Positions 1-6,772 of a stretch of 8,251 nt of DNA are shown here, piece after piece. The translations under genes were made by a program, and so were the position numbers. The stretch spans positions 1 through 8,251 of the forward strand of contig CALFFB010000224.1 in assembly GCA_937958075.1 (NCBI GenBank). The letters run 5' to 3'. The first letter of the stretch is position 1, and each line of letters starts with the position of its first letter. The notes under the pieces were generated by a model that saw only the letters and a list, made by a program, of their open reading frames with translations, made no database searches and was not told where the DNA came from. Origin of the DNA: an uncultured Geobacteraceae bacterium. Its GTDB lineage: Bacteria > Desulfobacterota > Desulfuromonadia > Desulfuromonadales > Geopsychrobacteraceae.

Positions 1-1176
1 ATGAAGAAAATCGGACTTTATCTTGAGGTGGAACCGCACTTTGGCGGCACCTTTCAGATCAACCAGAGCATGCTCGACGCTTTGGCCGCCCTGCCGCAGG
101 ATCAGTACCGGGTGGTCGTCGCCTGCACCTCCGAGCACTGGCTCCCCCTTTTGCGCCCCTACCCGCACATCAGCACCGTGACCGTCAGGCGCGGCACCAT
201 CGCCCGTGCTGCCGGCCTGTTCTGGACTGTGAGCTGTTTGCCCATGAGCTGGTGGCGCACCCTGACGCCGCTGGTGCATCCCGTCGCCAGGGCGTTGCTG
301 AAGGAAAACTGTGATCTGTGGATGTTCCCCTCCTACGATCTGCGTGCCTACCAGTATCCCCTGCCCTCCCTGGTCAGCATCCACGATCTGATGTACCGCT
401 ATGAAAAACGTTTCCCCGAGTCCTCATCCGGCTGGGCCTGGTGGAACCGGGAGCGGATCAACCACAACAACTGCCGCTGGTGTACGGGCATTCTCGTGGA
501 CTCGGAGCTGGGCCGAGAGCAGATGGTGGAATGCTACGATGTTCCGGAAAAGCGGGTCCACGCCCTGCCCTTCATCGCGCCGCGCTATATGACGGAAACA
601 AGGGTTCGCGCCGATTTTGACAAGGTCTACCCCCTGCCGGAAAAATACCTCTTCTACCCGGCCCAGTTCTGGTGGCACAAAAATCACAAACATCTGATCG
701 AGGCTGTCGCTCTGCTCAAAGAAGAGCTGCCGGATCTGAAACTGGTGCTTTCCGGCGGCAAGCAGAACGCCTATGAGGCGGTGGTTGAGCAGGTGCGCCA
801 GCTCGGTCTTGATGATGACGTGCTGTTTCTGGGCTATGTGCCCGACGCCGATATGCCGGAACTGTATCGCCGCGCCCGCGCCCTGGTGATGCCGACCTAT
901 TACGGCCCCACCAATGTGCCGCCTCTTGAGGCCTTTACCGCCGGGTGCCCGGTAGCCATATCCGGCATTTACGCCATGCCGGAGCAGGCCGGCGGCGCCG
1001 CGCTGCACTTCGACCCGGATCGACCGGCGGATATCGCCGACTGTATCAGGCGCCTGTGGACAGACGATGACCTGTGCCGGGATCTGGCGGCAAAAGGCCG
1101 GGCGCGCATCGCCGGCTGGGGACAGGAGCAGTTCAACCAGCGCTTGCGCCAGATCCTCGATACCCTGGTGCCATGA
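1..1176 (+). CDS. GT4-family glycosyltransferase (GT-B fold)
   Basis: A 391-residue protein with the layout of a retaining GT-B glycosyltransferase that moves a sugar from a nucleotide donor onto a growing glycan at the cytoplasmic side of the membrane. The N-terminal acceptor half opens with a beta strand and a glycine pair (GG at 15-16) and contains an HD pair at 128-129 (VSIHDLMYRY). The C-terminal donor half begins near 215 (YLFYPAQFWWHKNH, where many GT4 proteins have the conserved basic stretch) and contains LFLGYV at 275-280. It also has the donor signature GPTNVPPLEAF at 302-312. E310 is the second Glu of the EX7E motif, but the first Glu position is G302, a variant I believe occurs in part of the family. 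Length is normal. The ATG is the first base of the window, so a start further upstream cannot be excluded. Its stop overlaps the next gene by 4 nt (ATGA), indicating an operon. Sugar and linkage cannot be read from sequence. Confidence 0.9.
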   Translation: MKKIGLYLEVEPHFGGTFQINQSMLDALAALPQDQYRVVVACTSEHWLPLLRPYPHISTVTVRRGTIARAAGLFWTVSCLPMSWWRTLTPLVHPVARALLKENCDLWMFPSYDLRAYQYPLPSLVSIHDLMYRYEKRFPESSSGWAWWNRERINHNNCRWCTGILVDSELGREQMVECYDVPEKRVHALPFIAPRYMTETRVRADFDKVYPLPEKYLFYPAQFWWHKNHKHLIEAVALLKEELPDLKLVLSGGKQNAYEAVVEQVRQLGLDDDVLFLGYVPDADMPELYRRARALVMPTYYGPTNVPPLEAFTAGCPVAISGIYAMPEQAGGAALHFDPDRPADIADCIRRLWTDDDLCRDLAAKGRARIAGWGQEQFNQRLRQILDTLVP

Positions 1177-2108
1177 CAGCGACGGTTGAGATTCTGCTGG
1201 CGACCTGGAACGGCGCCGACCATCTACCGGAGCTGCTGGCCGGTATTGCCGGCCAGAGCCACACCAACTGGCGCCTGCTGATCCGTGATGACGGCTCAAC
1301 CGACCGAACCGGGGAGATCCTCGCCGACTTTCAGCGACAGCACCGGGACCGGGTGCGTATCCTTGAGGATGGCGACGGCAATCTTGGCCCCTGCAGAAAT
1401 TTTCTGACCCTGCTTGAGCACAGCCATGCCGACTATCTGATGTTCTGCGACCAGGATGACCTCTGGCTGCCGGACAAGATCGCCCTGACCCTTGAGAGGA
1501 TGCAGTCCCTGGAAAAATCCTGCGGCAACGGTCTGCCGCTGCTGGTACATACGGACTTCAAGGTCGTGGATGAACAGTTGCAGATTCTGGCGCCCTCGGG
1601 GCACCACTATCAGCGGCTTGATCCGGTCAGGGGGGCGCAGCTGCCCCGTCTGCTGGTGCAGAACGTGGTGACCGGCTGCACGGCGATGATCAATGCCAGA
1701 CTGCGCCGGCTGGTACTGCCGGTTCCCGACGCCGCCCTGATGCACGATCACTGGTTGGCCTTGACCGCTGCGGCCTTCGGTAAAATCGGCTATGTCGCCA
1801 CGCCAACCCTGCTCTACCGGCAGCATCAGAGCAATCAGGTCGGCGCCGCCAGCTGGAGTAGTATCGCGTTGTTACGGCAGATCAGCAATCTGCCCCTGGT
1901 ACGGGCAAGCTTTGCCCGTAATTACCGACAGGCGGAGGCGTTTTTAATGCGCTTTGACCAGGAGCTGCCCGGCGAGGCCAGACAACGACTGCTAGGGTTC
2001 AGCCAGCTGCCGCACCAGAACTGGTTACGCCGCCGCATCACCATTGTCACCCAGGGTTTTACCTACTGCGGCCTGCTCCGGAATATCGGCTGGGGGCTGC
2101 TGTGCTGA
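1173..2108 (+). CDS. GT2-family glycosyltransferase, rhamnosyltransferase-like
   Basis: A 311-residue inverting GT-A glycosyltransferase, cytoplasmic or membrane-peripheral. Visible motifs are the nucleotide-binding N-terminus VEILLATWNG (5-14), DDGS (39-42), and the metal-binding DXD region in FCDQDDLWLPDK (91-102). Also seen are TGCTAMIN (167-174), HDHW (191-194), which likely includes the catalytic-base region, and YRQHQSNQVGA (215-225). The combination CDQDD.W.P.K with a later HDHW and YRQH..N is typical of the subgroup annotated as alpha-L-rhamnosyltransferases of O-antigen and exopolysaccharide clusters. Rhamnose specificity is an inference from that resemblance. The reading frame stays open upstream to 1074. 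I chose the ATG at 1173 because it overlaps the previous stop as ATGA and places the conserved first beta strand at residue 5. The gene overlaps the following one by 7 nt. Confidence 0.9.
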   Translation: MTATVEILLATWNGADHLPELLAGIAGQSHTNWRLLIRDDGSTDRTGEILADFQRQHRDRVRILEDGDGNLGPCRNFLTLLEHSHADYLMFCDQDDLWLPDKIALTLERMQSLEKSCGNGLPLLVHTDFKVVDEQLQILAPSGHHYQRLDPVRGAQLPRLLVQNVVTGCTAMINARLRRLVLPVPDAALMHDHWLALTAAAFGKIGYVATPTLLYRQHQSNQVGAASWSSIALLRQISNLPLVRASFARNYRQAEAFLMRFDQELPGEARQRLLGFSQLPHQNWLRRRITIVTQGFTYCGLLRNIGWGLLC

Positions 2109-3166
2109 CCCCTGCCGCCAAGCAGAAACACCCCAGGGTTTCGGTGATCCTGGTCAACTGGAACGGGCTTGTCCACCTGCCGGAGTGCCTTGCCAGTCTG
2201 CAGAACCAGATATTTCGGGACTTTGAGGTCATTCTGGTGGATAACGGTTCGACGGATGATTCCGTTGCCTACGTGCTGGAGCATCACCCCTGGGTTAAAC
2301 TGATCGCCCTTGGCAAGAATACCGGCTTTGCTACCGGCAATAATCGTGGCTTTGAGCAGGCACACGGTGATTATCTTGTCACCCTGAACAACGACACCAG
2401 GGTCGCGCCCGACTGGCTTGAGACGTTGGTCAGCGTCGCTGATGCGTACCCTGCCGCCGGCATGGTCGGCAGCCGTATTGTAAATTTTGACGAGCCGGAT
2501 ATCATCGATTCCCTCGGCCTTGCGATCTGCCTGGATGGCATGGCCCGCGGCCGCTACCGCAATCGGCGCTGGTCGACCCTGTGCCTGAACGATGTCGAGG
2601 ATATCCTGGCACCCAGCGCCTGCGCGGCCCTGTATAAACGAAAGATGCTTGCGGTGACCGGCTTTTTTGACGATGATTTTTTTGCCTACTGTGAGGATGT
2701 TGACCTTGGCCTGCGTGGTCGTCTGGCCGGCTGGTCGGCGGTCCTGGCCACGGAAGCGGTCGTCTATCACAAATATTCGCAGACCGGTGGCCGTCTGTCC
2801 CCCTTCAAGATTCGCCTGGTCGAGCGCAATCACTTCTGGGCGGCGATCAAGACCCTGCCCGCTCCCTGGCTCTGGGCGCTACCGGCCACCACCGCACTGC
2901 GTTATGTGCGTCAGCTGCAAAGCCTCTGCTGCCGGCAGGGAACCGGCGGACAGGCCCGCGGGCAGGGATCATCTCTCAAGTTGCTTTTTGCGGCTCTACA
3001 GGGGACCTTTGAAGCCCTGTGCGCCAGCCCGACTTTTTTTCGCAAGAGACAACAGATCATGAAAAGCCGTACCCTGTCGTCCCGTGCCATGACCGCGCTG
3101 CTGAAAAAGCATCGCCTGAGTTTTCGCGCGTTGTTTGATATGGCACCACCGGTGGAGAAGCGCTGA
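2102..3166 (+). CDS. GT2-family glycosyltransferase, WbbL-like
   Basis: A 354-residue GT-A glycosyltransferase. Motifs in order are VSVILVNWNG (13-22), LVDNGSTDDS (45-54), KNTGFATGNNRGF (72-84, the loop typical of WbbL/RfbF-like rhamnosyltransferases), and LNNDT (95-99, the DXD-like metal site). Next come FFAYCEDVDLGLR (193-205, with the ED pair that usually holds the catalytic base) and YHKYSQTGG (222-230). The last ~100 residues are basic with hydrophobic patches (PAPWLWALPATT at 253-264), a usual membrane-associating tail in this family. Translation probably starts at the GTG at 2102, preceded by a G-rich run at 2092-2096. No ATG lies between it and the first conserved strand. It overlaps the preceding gene by 7 nt and the following ATG by 1 nt (TGATG). 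Likely role: adding a deoxyhexose or similar sugar to a lipid-linked glycan. The substrate is unknown. Confidence 0.9.
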   Translation: MLTPAAKQKHPRVSVILVNWNGLVHLPECLASLQNQIFRDFEVILVDNGSTDDSVAYVLEHHPWVKLIALGKNTGFATGNNRGFEQAHGDYLVTLNNDTRVAPDWLETLVSVADAYPAAGMVGSRIVNFDEPDIIDSLGLAICLDGMARGRYRNRRWSTLCLNDVEDILAPSACAALYKRKMLAVTGFFDDDFFAYCEDVDLGLRGRLAGWSAVLATEAVVYHKYSQTGGRLSPFKIRLVERNHFWAAIKTLPAPWLWALPATTALRYVRQLQSLCCRQGTGGQARGQGSSLKLLFAALQGTFEALCASPTFFRKRQQIMKSRTLSSRAMTALLKKHRLSFRALFDMAPPVEKR

Positions 3167-4224
3167 TGCCCGTTGACCGCATTCAAATTGTCTCGATCAT
3201 CTTCACGGTCCTCATTGTCTGTTTTATCTTCAGCCTGGTAAAAAACCGCCGCATGAAGGAAGAATATTCCCTGCTCTGGTTCTGCATGAGCCTGATCCTC
3301 CTCTACCTGTCCCTGGATCGCTACGCCATCGACCGTCTGGGCACCCTCCTCGGCATTGCCTATCCACCCAGCGTTCTGACCCTGATGACCACCGGCTTTA
3401 CCTTTCTGCTGCTGATCCACATGACGGTGGTCATCACCCGTCTGGCCGGGCAGAACAAGGAAGTCATTCAATCCCTGGCCCTGCATTTCACCGGCCGGAA
3501 TGCCCCCGCATCAGACACCCTGGTTATCGTCCCCGCCTACAATGAGGAAAAAAATATCGCCGGGGTGATTGACGAGCTGGCCGGGCTTGGGCAGGATGTG
3601 GACATTCTGGTGGTCAACGACGGCTCCCACGACGCCACCGCCCGAACCGCCCGGGACACGAACAAGGCGGTGGTTGTCGATCTGCCGAAGAATCTCGGCA
3701 TCGGCGGCGCCGTACAGACGGGATTCAAATACGCCCGCAGCCATGGCTATAACCGGGCGGTGCAGTTTGATGGCGACGGCCAGCACATCGCCACGGAAAT
3801 CGACACACTGCTCACCCCCCTCGACCAGGGTATGGACGTGGTCATCGGTTCGCGTTTTCTCGCCCACCAGGACGGCTACCGCTCAACCTTTTTACGCCGC
3901 CGCGGAATTCGCCTGTTTCAACGGGTCAATTCCCTGCTCATCGGTCAGACCATAACCGATAATACTTCGGGATTTCGTGCCTACAACAGTGCGGCCATCG
4001 CCTTTCTGGCGGATCATTACCCGGAAGATTATCCGGAGCCGGAGGCTGTCATTCTGCTGGGAAAACACGGCTTCCGCATCGCGGAAGTCGAGGTGCGGAT
4101 GCGGCAGCGTCAGGGAGGGCGTTCGTCCATCAGCGGTATCAGGGGCGGCTACTACATGGTCAAGGTCCTGCTGGCCATTCTCATGACGGCCTTGCGCAGC
4201 ACAAAGATCCTCAAAAGGGAATGA
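3166..4224 (+). CDS. DUF2304-GT2 fusion, DPM1/polyprenyl-phosphate glycosyltransferase-like
   Basis: A 352-residue two-part protein. Residues 1-110 match the DUF2304 layout: three hydrophobic helices (about 8-25, 35-50, 70-91) separated by the basic RRMKEEYSLLW segment, then a polar SRL/TRL..QNK-like stretch (TRLAGQNKEV, 91-100). Residues 117-352 are a GT2 domain of the dolichol-phosphate-mannose-synthase type: VIVPAYNEEKNI (120-131), VVNDGSHD (149-156), LPKNLGIGGAVQTGF (173-187), FDGDGQH (201-207, DXD), GSRF (228-231), and TDNTSGFRAYN (264-274). It ends in a short hydrophobic helix near 330-342. Such enzymes transfer a sugar from a nucleotide donor to a polyprenyl phosphate on the inner leaflet; the sugar here is unknown. 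DUF2304 is more often a separate small protein beside such a GT2, so here it may act as a built-in membrane anchor (inference). The ATG overlaps the previous stop, with GGAG at 3154-3157. A GT-C-like protein follows after 4 nt. Confidence 0.88.
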   Translation: MPVDRIQIVSIIFTVLIVCFIFSLVKNRRMKEEYSLLWFCMSLILLYLSLDRYAIDRLGTLLGIAYPPSVLTLMTTGFTFLLLIHMTVVITRLAGQNKEVIQSLALHFTGRNAPASDTLVIVPAYNEEKNIAGVIDELAGLGQDVDILVVNDGSHDATARTARDTNKAVVVDLPKNLGIGGAVQTGFKYARSHGYNRAVQFDGDGQHIATEIDTLLTPLDQGMDVVIGSRFLAHQDGYRSTFLRRRGIRLFQRVNSLLIGQTITDNTSGFRAYNSAAIAFLADHYPEDYPEPEAVILLGKHGFRIAEVEVRMRQRQGGRSSISGIRGGYYMVKVLLAILMTALRSTKILKRE

Positions 4225-4231
4225 CACAGTG
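4213..4231 (+). promoter_or_regulatory. Ribosome binding site fixing a GTG start
   Basis: The purine run AAAAGGGA lies at 4213-4220 and ends 8 nt before the GTG at 4229. This supports GTG as the start of the membrane TPR protein. The next ATG in frame falls inside the conserved YMDD region (residue 38) and would remove the first membrane helix. The site overlaps the last codons of the preceding gene, consistent with coupled translation. Confidence 0.65.
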
Positions 4232-6121
4232 AAACCATCAGCACCTATCTCCACCCGCGACAAGGATATCTGTGCCCTGATCGGCATCGCCGTTCTGGGA
4301 ATCCTCCTCTACGCCCACACCCACAGCGCCCCCTGGTACATGGATGATCTGCGGGCGATTGTCGAAAACCGCTCCCTGCGCCAGTTTTCGACAATTTTCA
4401 GCGAATTCTTTACGGCGTCACGCGGATTGGCCGATCTTACTTTTGCCCTCAATTACCATTTCGGCCAGACAAACACCTTTGGTTATCATCTGGTCAATAT
4501 CACCATTCACCTGCTGGCATCCGCTATCGTCTACCTGCTGCTCAAGCGGATTTTCCCCCAACGCTGGTGGCTGGCAGCAGGCGGGGCCCTGATCTTTGTG
4601 GCTCATCCCCTGCAGACCCAGGCGGTAACCTACATTGTTCAGCGCATGACCAGCCTGGCCGCCCTGTTCTTTTTTCTGGCCCTCTATCTCTACTGCCGCC
4701 ACCGGGAAACGGGCCGAAGCAGCAGCCTGATCTGGTATGGTGCCGCCCTGATCTGCGGCGCCCTGGCTGTTTTGACCAAACAGAATACAGCCGTGCTGCC
4801 CCTGGCCATCATCCTCTTCGATCGCTATTTTCTGAACCCCAATAAGTCCCTTAAGTGGCGTCAGCTGATTCTCCGGGCCCTGCCCTTTGCCGTCCTCCCG
4901 CTTTTTCTGGGGCTGAAGCATCTGATCCTGCCCCTGGCCGACGGCACCGGGCTCAGCGAAATCGGCGGCATGCCTGATCTGGTGCATCTGACCCATCTCT
5001 CACCGATCCATTATCTGGTGACCCAGTTCACGGTGATCTGGCTCTACATCAAACTGCTGTTCATCCCCTATGGCCAGGCCCTTGACTATGACCTGCCCAT
5101 TGTCGCTCACCTTGTGACCTGGCAGAACCTTCTTGCCTTCAGCGGTCTGGTCGTGCTCTTTGTAGCTGCCTTCCTGCTGCGCCGCCGCCAGCCTCTGATC
5201 TCGGCGGGTATTCTCTGGTTTTTTCTGGGCCTGGTGGTGGAATCCTCCATTATCCCCCTCGATCCTGTGTTCGAGCACCGCCTGTATATTTCCCTGTTCG
5301 GCTTTGTGTTGATTGTCCTTGCCGGCCTCTCCGGACTGCGCCGCAACCAGGCGGTTGTCACCCTGATGGTGATCCTTTCCGTTCTCTCGGCCCTGACCTG
5401 GCTGCGCAACGATCTGTGGACCGATCCCGTCGCCTTTCACGAAGACAATCTGCGGCGCGCACCGAAAAGCGAGCGGGTGCATCTTGATCTGGCCAACATC
5501 TATCTGAAAAATGATCGGGTGAATGAGGCGCAAGCCCTTTTTGAGAGGGCCCTGCGCATCAATCCCGACTATGTACCGATTCACATCAATCTGTCGCGCA
5601 TCTACAGTATGAAGGGGCAGCACGAACAGGCCGTGGCCCTGCTGCGGGATGGTATCCGCCGCAGCCCCAATCATTTCCGCCTGCACAATAACCTGGGTGT
5701 CATCTACAACTACCTCGGACGCTACGCCGAAGCCGCCGCCGCTCTGCGCAAGGCGATCATGCTGGAAGACCAGCACGCCACCGTGCACTTCAACCTGGCC
5801 CTGGCCCTGGAACGCCTCAATCGCCTCGACGAAGCGGCCCACCATTACCAGCGCGCCACCCAGCTTGACCCTGGCGACGCCAAAGGCTATTTCAACCTGG
5901 GGATGGTGCTGCACAAGCAGGGGCGACCGGCCCAGGCATTGCAGCAGTTTCTCGCCGCCGGACGCCTGACGCCGAATCATGCGCCAACCCTGTACAACAC
6001 GGCACTGATCTACCTCGACCTGGGAGAAACCGCCAGCGCCGCAGCCCTGGCCAACCGCCTGCGCCAGATTGATCCCGGTTCGGCACAGCGGGTGCTGCAA
6101 AGGCTCAATTCGCCTCGATGA
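4229..6121 (+). CDS. Multi-pass GT-C-like membrane protein with C-terminal TPRs (TMTC/PMT-like)
   Basis: A 630-residue protein with two halves. Residues 1-395 hold roughly 11-12 hydrophobic helices (first at 12-30, last near 374-392). Motifs fit the GT-C family that includes PMT and eukaryotic TMTC proteins: an acidic pair in the first outer loop (MDDLRAIVENR, D39-D40), FGYHLVNITIHLL (84-96), VAHPLQTQAVTYIVQRMTSL (124-143), LTKQN (182-186), and ESSIIPLDPVFEHRLY (338-353). Residues 396-616 hold about six 34-residue TPRs (starting near 416, 450, 484, 518, 552, 586), with conserved A/G/Y and P positions (e.g. INPDY, LDPGD, LTPNH). GT-C enzymes use lipid-phosphate sugars on the outer face of the membrane; the TPRs would then be periplasmic and may bind protein substrates. 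Glycosyltransferase activity is inferred, not shown. An alternative is a non-catalytic membrane scaffold. It ends the glycan operon, 4 nt after a lipid-phosphate-sugar-synthase-like gene. Confidence 0.85.
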   Translation: MKPSAPISTRDKDICALIGIAVLGILLYAHTHSAPWYMDDLRAIVENRSLRQFSTIFSEFFTASRGLADLTFALNYHFGQTNTFGYHLVNITIHLLASAIVYLLLKRIFPQRWWLAAGGALIFVAHPLQTQAVTYIVQRMTSLAALFFFLALYLYCRHRETGRSSSLIWYGAALICGALAVLTKQNTAVLPLAIILFDRYFLNPNKSLKWRQLILRALPFAVLPLFLGLKHLILPLADGTGLSEIGGMPDLVHLTHLSPIHYLVTQFTVIWLYIKLLFIPYGQALDYDLPIVAHLVTWQNLLAFSGLVVLFVAAFLLRRRQPLISAGILWFFLGLVVESSIIPLDPVFEHRLYISLFGFVLIVLAGLSGLRRNQAVVTLMVILSVLSALTWLRNDLWTDPVAFHEDNLRRAPKSERVHLDLANIYLKNDRVNEAQALFERALRINPDYVPIHINLSRIYSMKGQHEQAVALLRDGIRRSPNHFRLHNNLGVIYNYLGRYAEAAAALRKAIMLEDQHATVHFNLALALERLNRLDEAAHHYQRATQLDPGDAKGYFNLGMVLHKQGRPAQALQQFLAAGRLTPNHAPTLYNTALIYLDLGETASAAALANRLRQIDPGSAQRVLQRLNSPR

Positions 6122-6131
6122 TCCCTCTTTC

Positions 6132-6149
6132 CACCTTAATACGAAGGTG
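6132..6149. repeat. Short inverted repeat downstream of the glycan operon
   Basis: CACCTT (6132-6137) and AAGGTG (6144-6149) form a perfect 6-bp stem around a 6-nt loop, 11 nt after the stop of the TPR protein. No T-run follows, so it is not a typical intrinsic terminator. It could stabilise the 3' end of the operon mRNA, or be chance. Confidence 0.35.
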
Positions 6150-6167
6150 AAGTCCCTGCTTGTGCCC

Positions 6168-6179
6168 TGTAGCGCTACA
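6168..6179. promoter_or_regulatory. Perfect 12-bp palindrome, candidate HigA operator
   Basis: TGTAGCGCTACA is its own reverse complement and ends 15 nt before the toxin start codon. A further TACAG at 6183-6187 repeats the right half-site and also pairs with CTGTA at 6167-6171. Toxin-antitoxin operons of this kind are normally autorepressed by the antitoxin or the complex at a palindrome over the promoter. A weak -10-like CATGAT (6178-6183) overlaps the site, but no convincing -35 at standard spacing was found. Binding by HigA is inferred from position. Confidence 0.6.
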
Positions 6180-6194
6180 TGATACAGTCTCCCT

Positions 6195-6473
6195 ATGATC
6201 ATCAGCTTTCGCCATAAGGGGCTTGAGCAGCTTTACCATTCGGGTTCTTCTGCTGGTGTGCAACCGTCGCACGCCCGCAAACTGAGGCGCATCCTTGCCA
6301 CCCTTGATGCTGCATCGTCTCCGGCTGAGCTCAATCTTCCCGGATACCGGCTCCACCTGCTGAAAGGTTCTTTGCAGGGTCATTATGCCCTGCGGGTCAG
6401 CGGCAACTGGCGCGTTACTTTTCGCTTTATCGGCCACGATGTCGAACTGGTGGATTATCAGGACTATCATTAA
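6195..6473 (+). CDS. higB: HigB-type toxin, RelE/ParE superfamily mRNA interferase
   Basis: A 92-residue protein matching the HigB toxin family end to end: N-terminal FRHKGLEQLY (5-14), LNLPGYRLHLLKG (46-58), SGNWRVTF (69-76), and the C-terminal VDYQDYH (86-92). HigB toxins cut mRNA within translating ribosomes. Residues corresponding to those I recall as catalytic or mRNA-contacting in Proteus HigB appear present: H54, K57, R73, D90, Y91 and H92, so the toxin looks intact. The ATG at 6195 is the only reasonable start; the frame closes at a TGA at 6180-6182, and family members begin at this point. No Shine-Dalgarno precedes it (CAGTCTCCCT), so translation may be weak or leaderless. The antitoxin gene follows after 11 nt, the toxin-first order usual for higBA. 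Confidence 0.92.
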   Translation: MIISFRHKGLEQLYHSGSSAGVQPSHARKLRRILATLDAASSPAELNLPGYRLHLLKGSLQGHYALRVSGNWRVTFRFIGHDVELVDYQDYH

Positions 6474-6487
6474 AGGAGTTGCTTATG
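6473..6487 (+). promoter_or_regulatory. Strong ribosome binding site for the antitoxin
   Basis: AAGGAG occupies 6473-6478, starting on the last base of the toxin stop codon, 6 nt before the ATG at 6485. It decides between that ATG and an in-frame TTG at 6479, which lies directly against the Shine-Dalgarno and is too close to be used. The contrast with the toxin, which lacks a visible site, would favour antitoxin synthesis. Confidence 0.8.
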
Positions 6488-6772
6488 CTCAAACACCATC
6501 CTCACCCCGGTGAGATACTGCGCGAAGACGTTCTGTTGCCGTTAAAAATTGACGTAACAGATGCGGCACAGCGCCTTGGTATCGCCCGCACAACCCTGTC
6601 GCGCATACTCAACGGCCGCGCCGGCATCAGCCCCCTGTTGGCCCTGCGCCTGGAAAAGGCCGGCGTCAGCACGGCTCGCTTCTGGATGATGCTGCAGGCA
6701 AATTACGAACTGTCTCAAGCTGAGCGACAAAACACTGAACTTAAGGTCAAACCACTGCGTGAGGCTGTCTAG
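6485..6772 (+). CDS. higA: HigA-type antitoxin, XRE/Cro-C1 helix-turn-helix
   Basis: A 95-residue protein with the HigA/VapI layout. It starts with HPHPGEILREDVL (5-17), the hallmark opening of this antitoxin family. A helix-turn-helix follows at about 24-48, with VTDAAQRLGIARTTLSRILN covering 24-43 and then GRAGI. After it come LALRLEKAG (52-60), FWMMLQANYEL (67-77), and a charged tail. It binds and neutralises HigB and represses the operon, most likely at the 12-bp palindrome upstream of the toxin. The start is set by AAGGAG at 6473-6478. Both partners appear complete, so the module is likely functional. No other gene shares the unit: 108 nt separate it from the next coding region. Confidence 0.93.
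   Translation: MLKHHPHPGEILREDVLLPLKIDVTDAAQRLGIARTTLSRILNGRAGISPLLALRLEKAGVSTARFWMMLQANYELSQAERQNTELKVKPLREAV

Noticed and set aside
1074..1172. Upstream extension of the first GT2 protein by 33 residues
   Set aside because: The extension is basic, low complexity and overlaps the preceding gene by about 100 nt; the ATG at 1173 places the conserved first strand correctly and forms a standard ATGA junction.
424..1299. Long reverse-strand open frame (291 codons) opposite the GT4 gene, and similar long reverse frames at 2063-2833 and 5000-6202
   Set aside because: They lie antisense to genes with clear glycosyltransferase or TPR motifs, show low-complexity composition rich in Q, G, H and R with no recognisable domain, and are typical of GC-rich coding DNA read backwards.
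2663..2683. Homopolymer runs (T6 and T7 here, T7 at 3034-3040, A7 at 3548-3554) as phase-variation switches in the glycosyltransferases
   Set aside because: Runs of 6-7 bases are too short for efficient slippage in most bacteria, and all frames are intact through them; they arise from Phe-Phe and Glu-Lys-Asn codons.
6132..6149. Intrinsic terminator after the TPR gene
   Set aside because: The stem is only 6 bp with an AT-containing loop and is followed by GAAGTCCC rather than a T-run.
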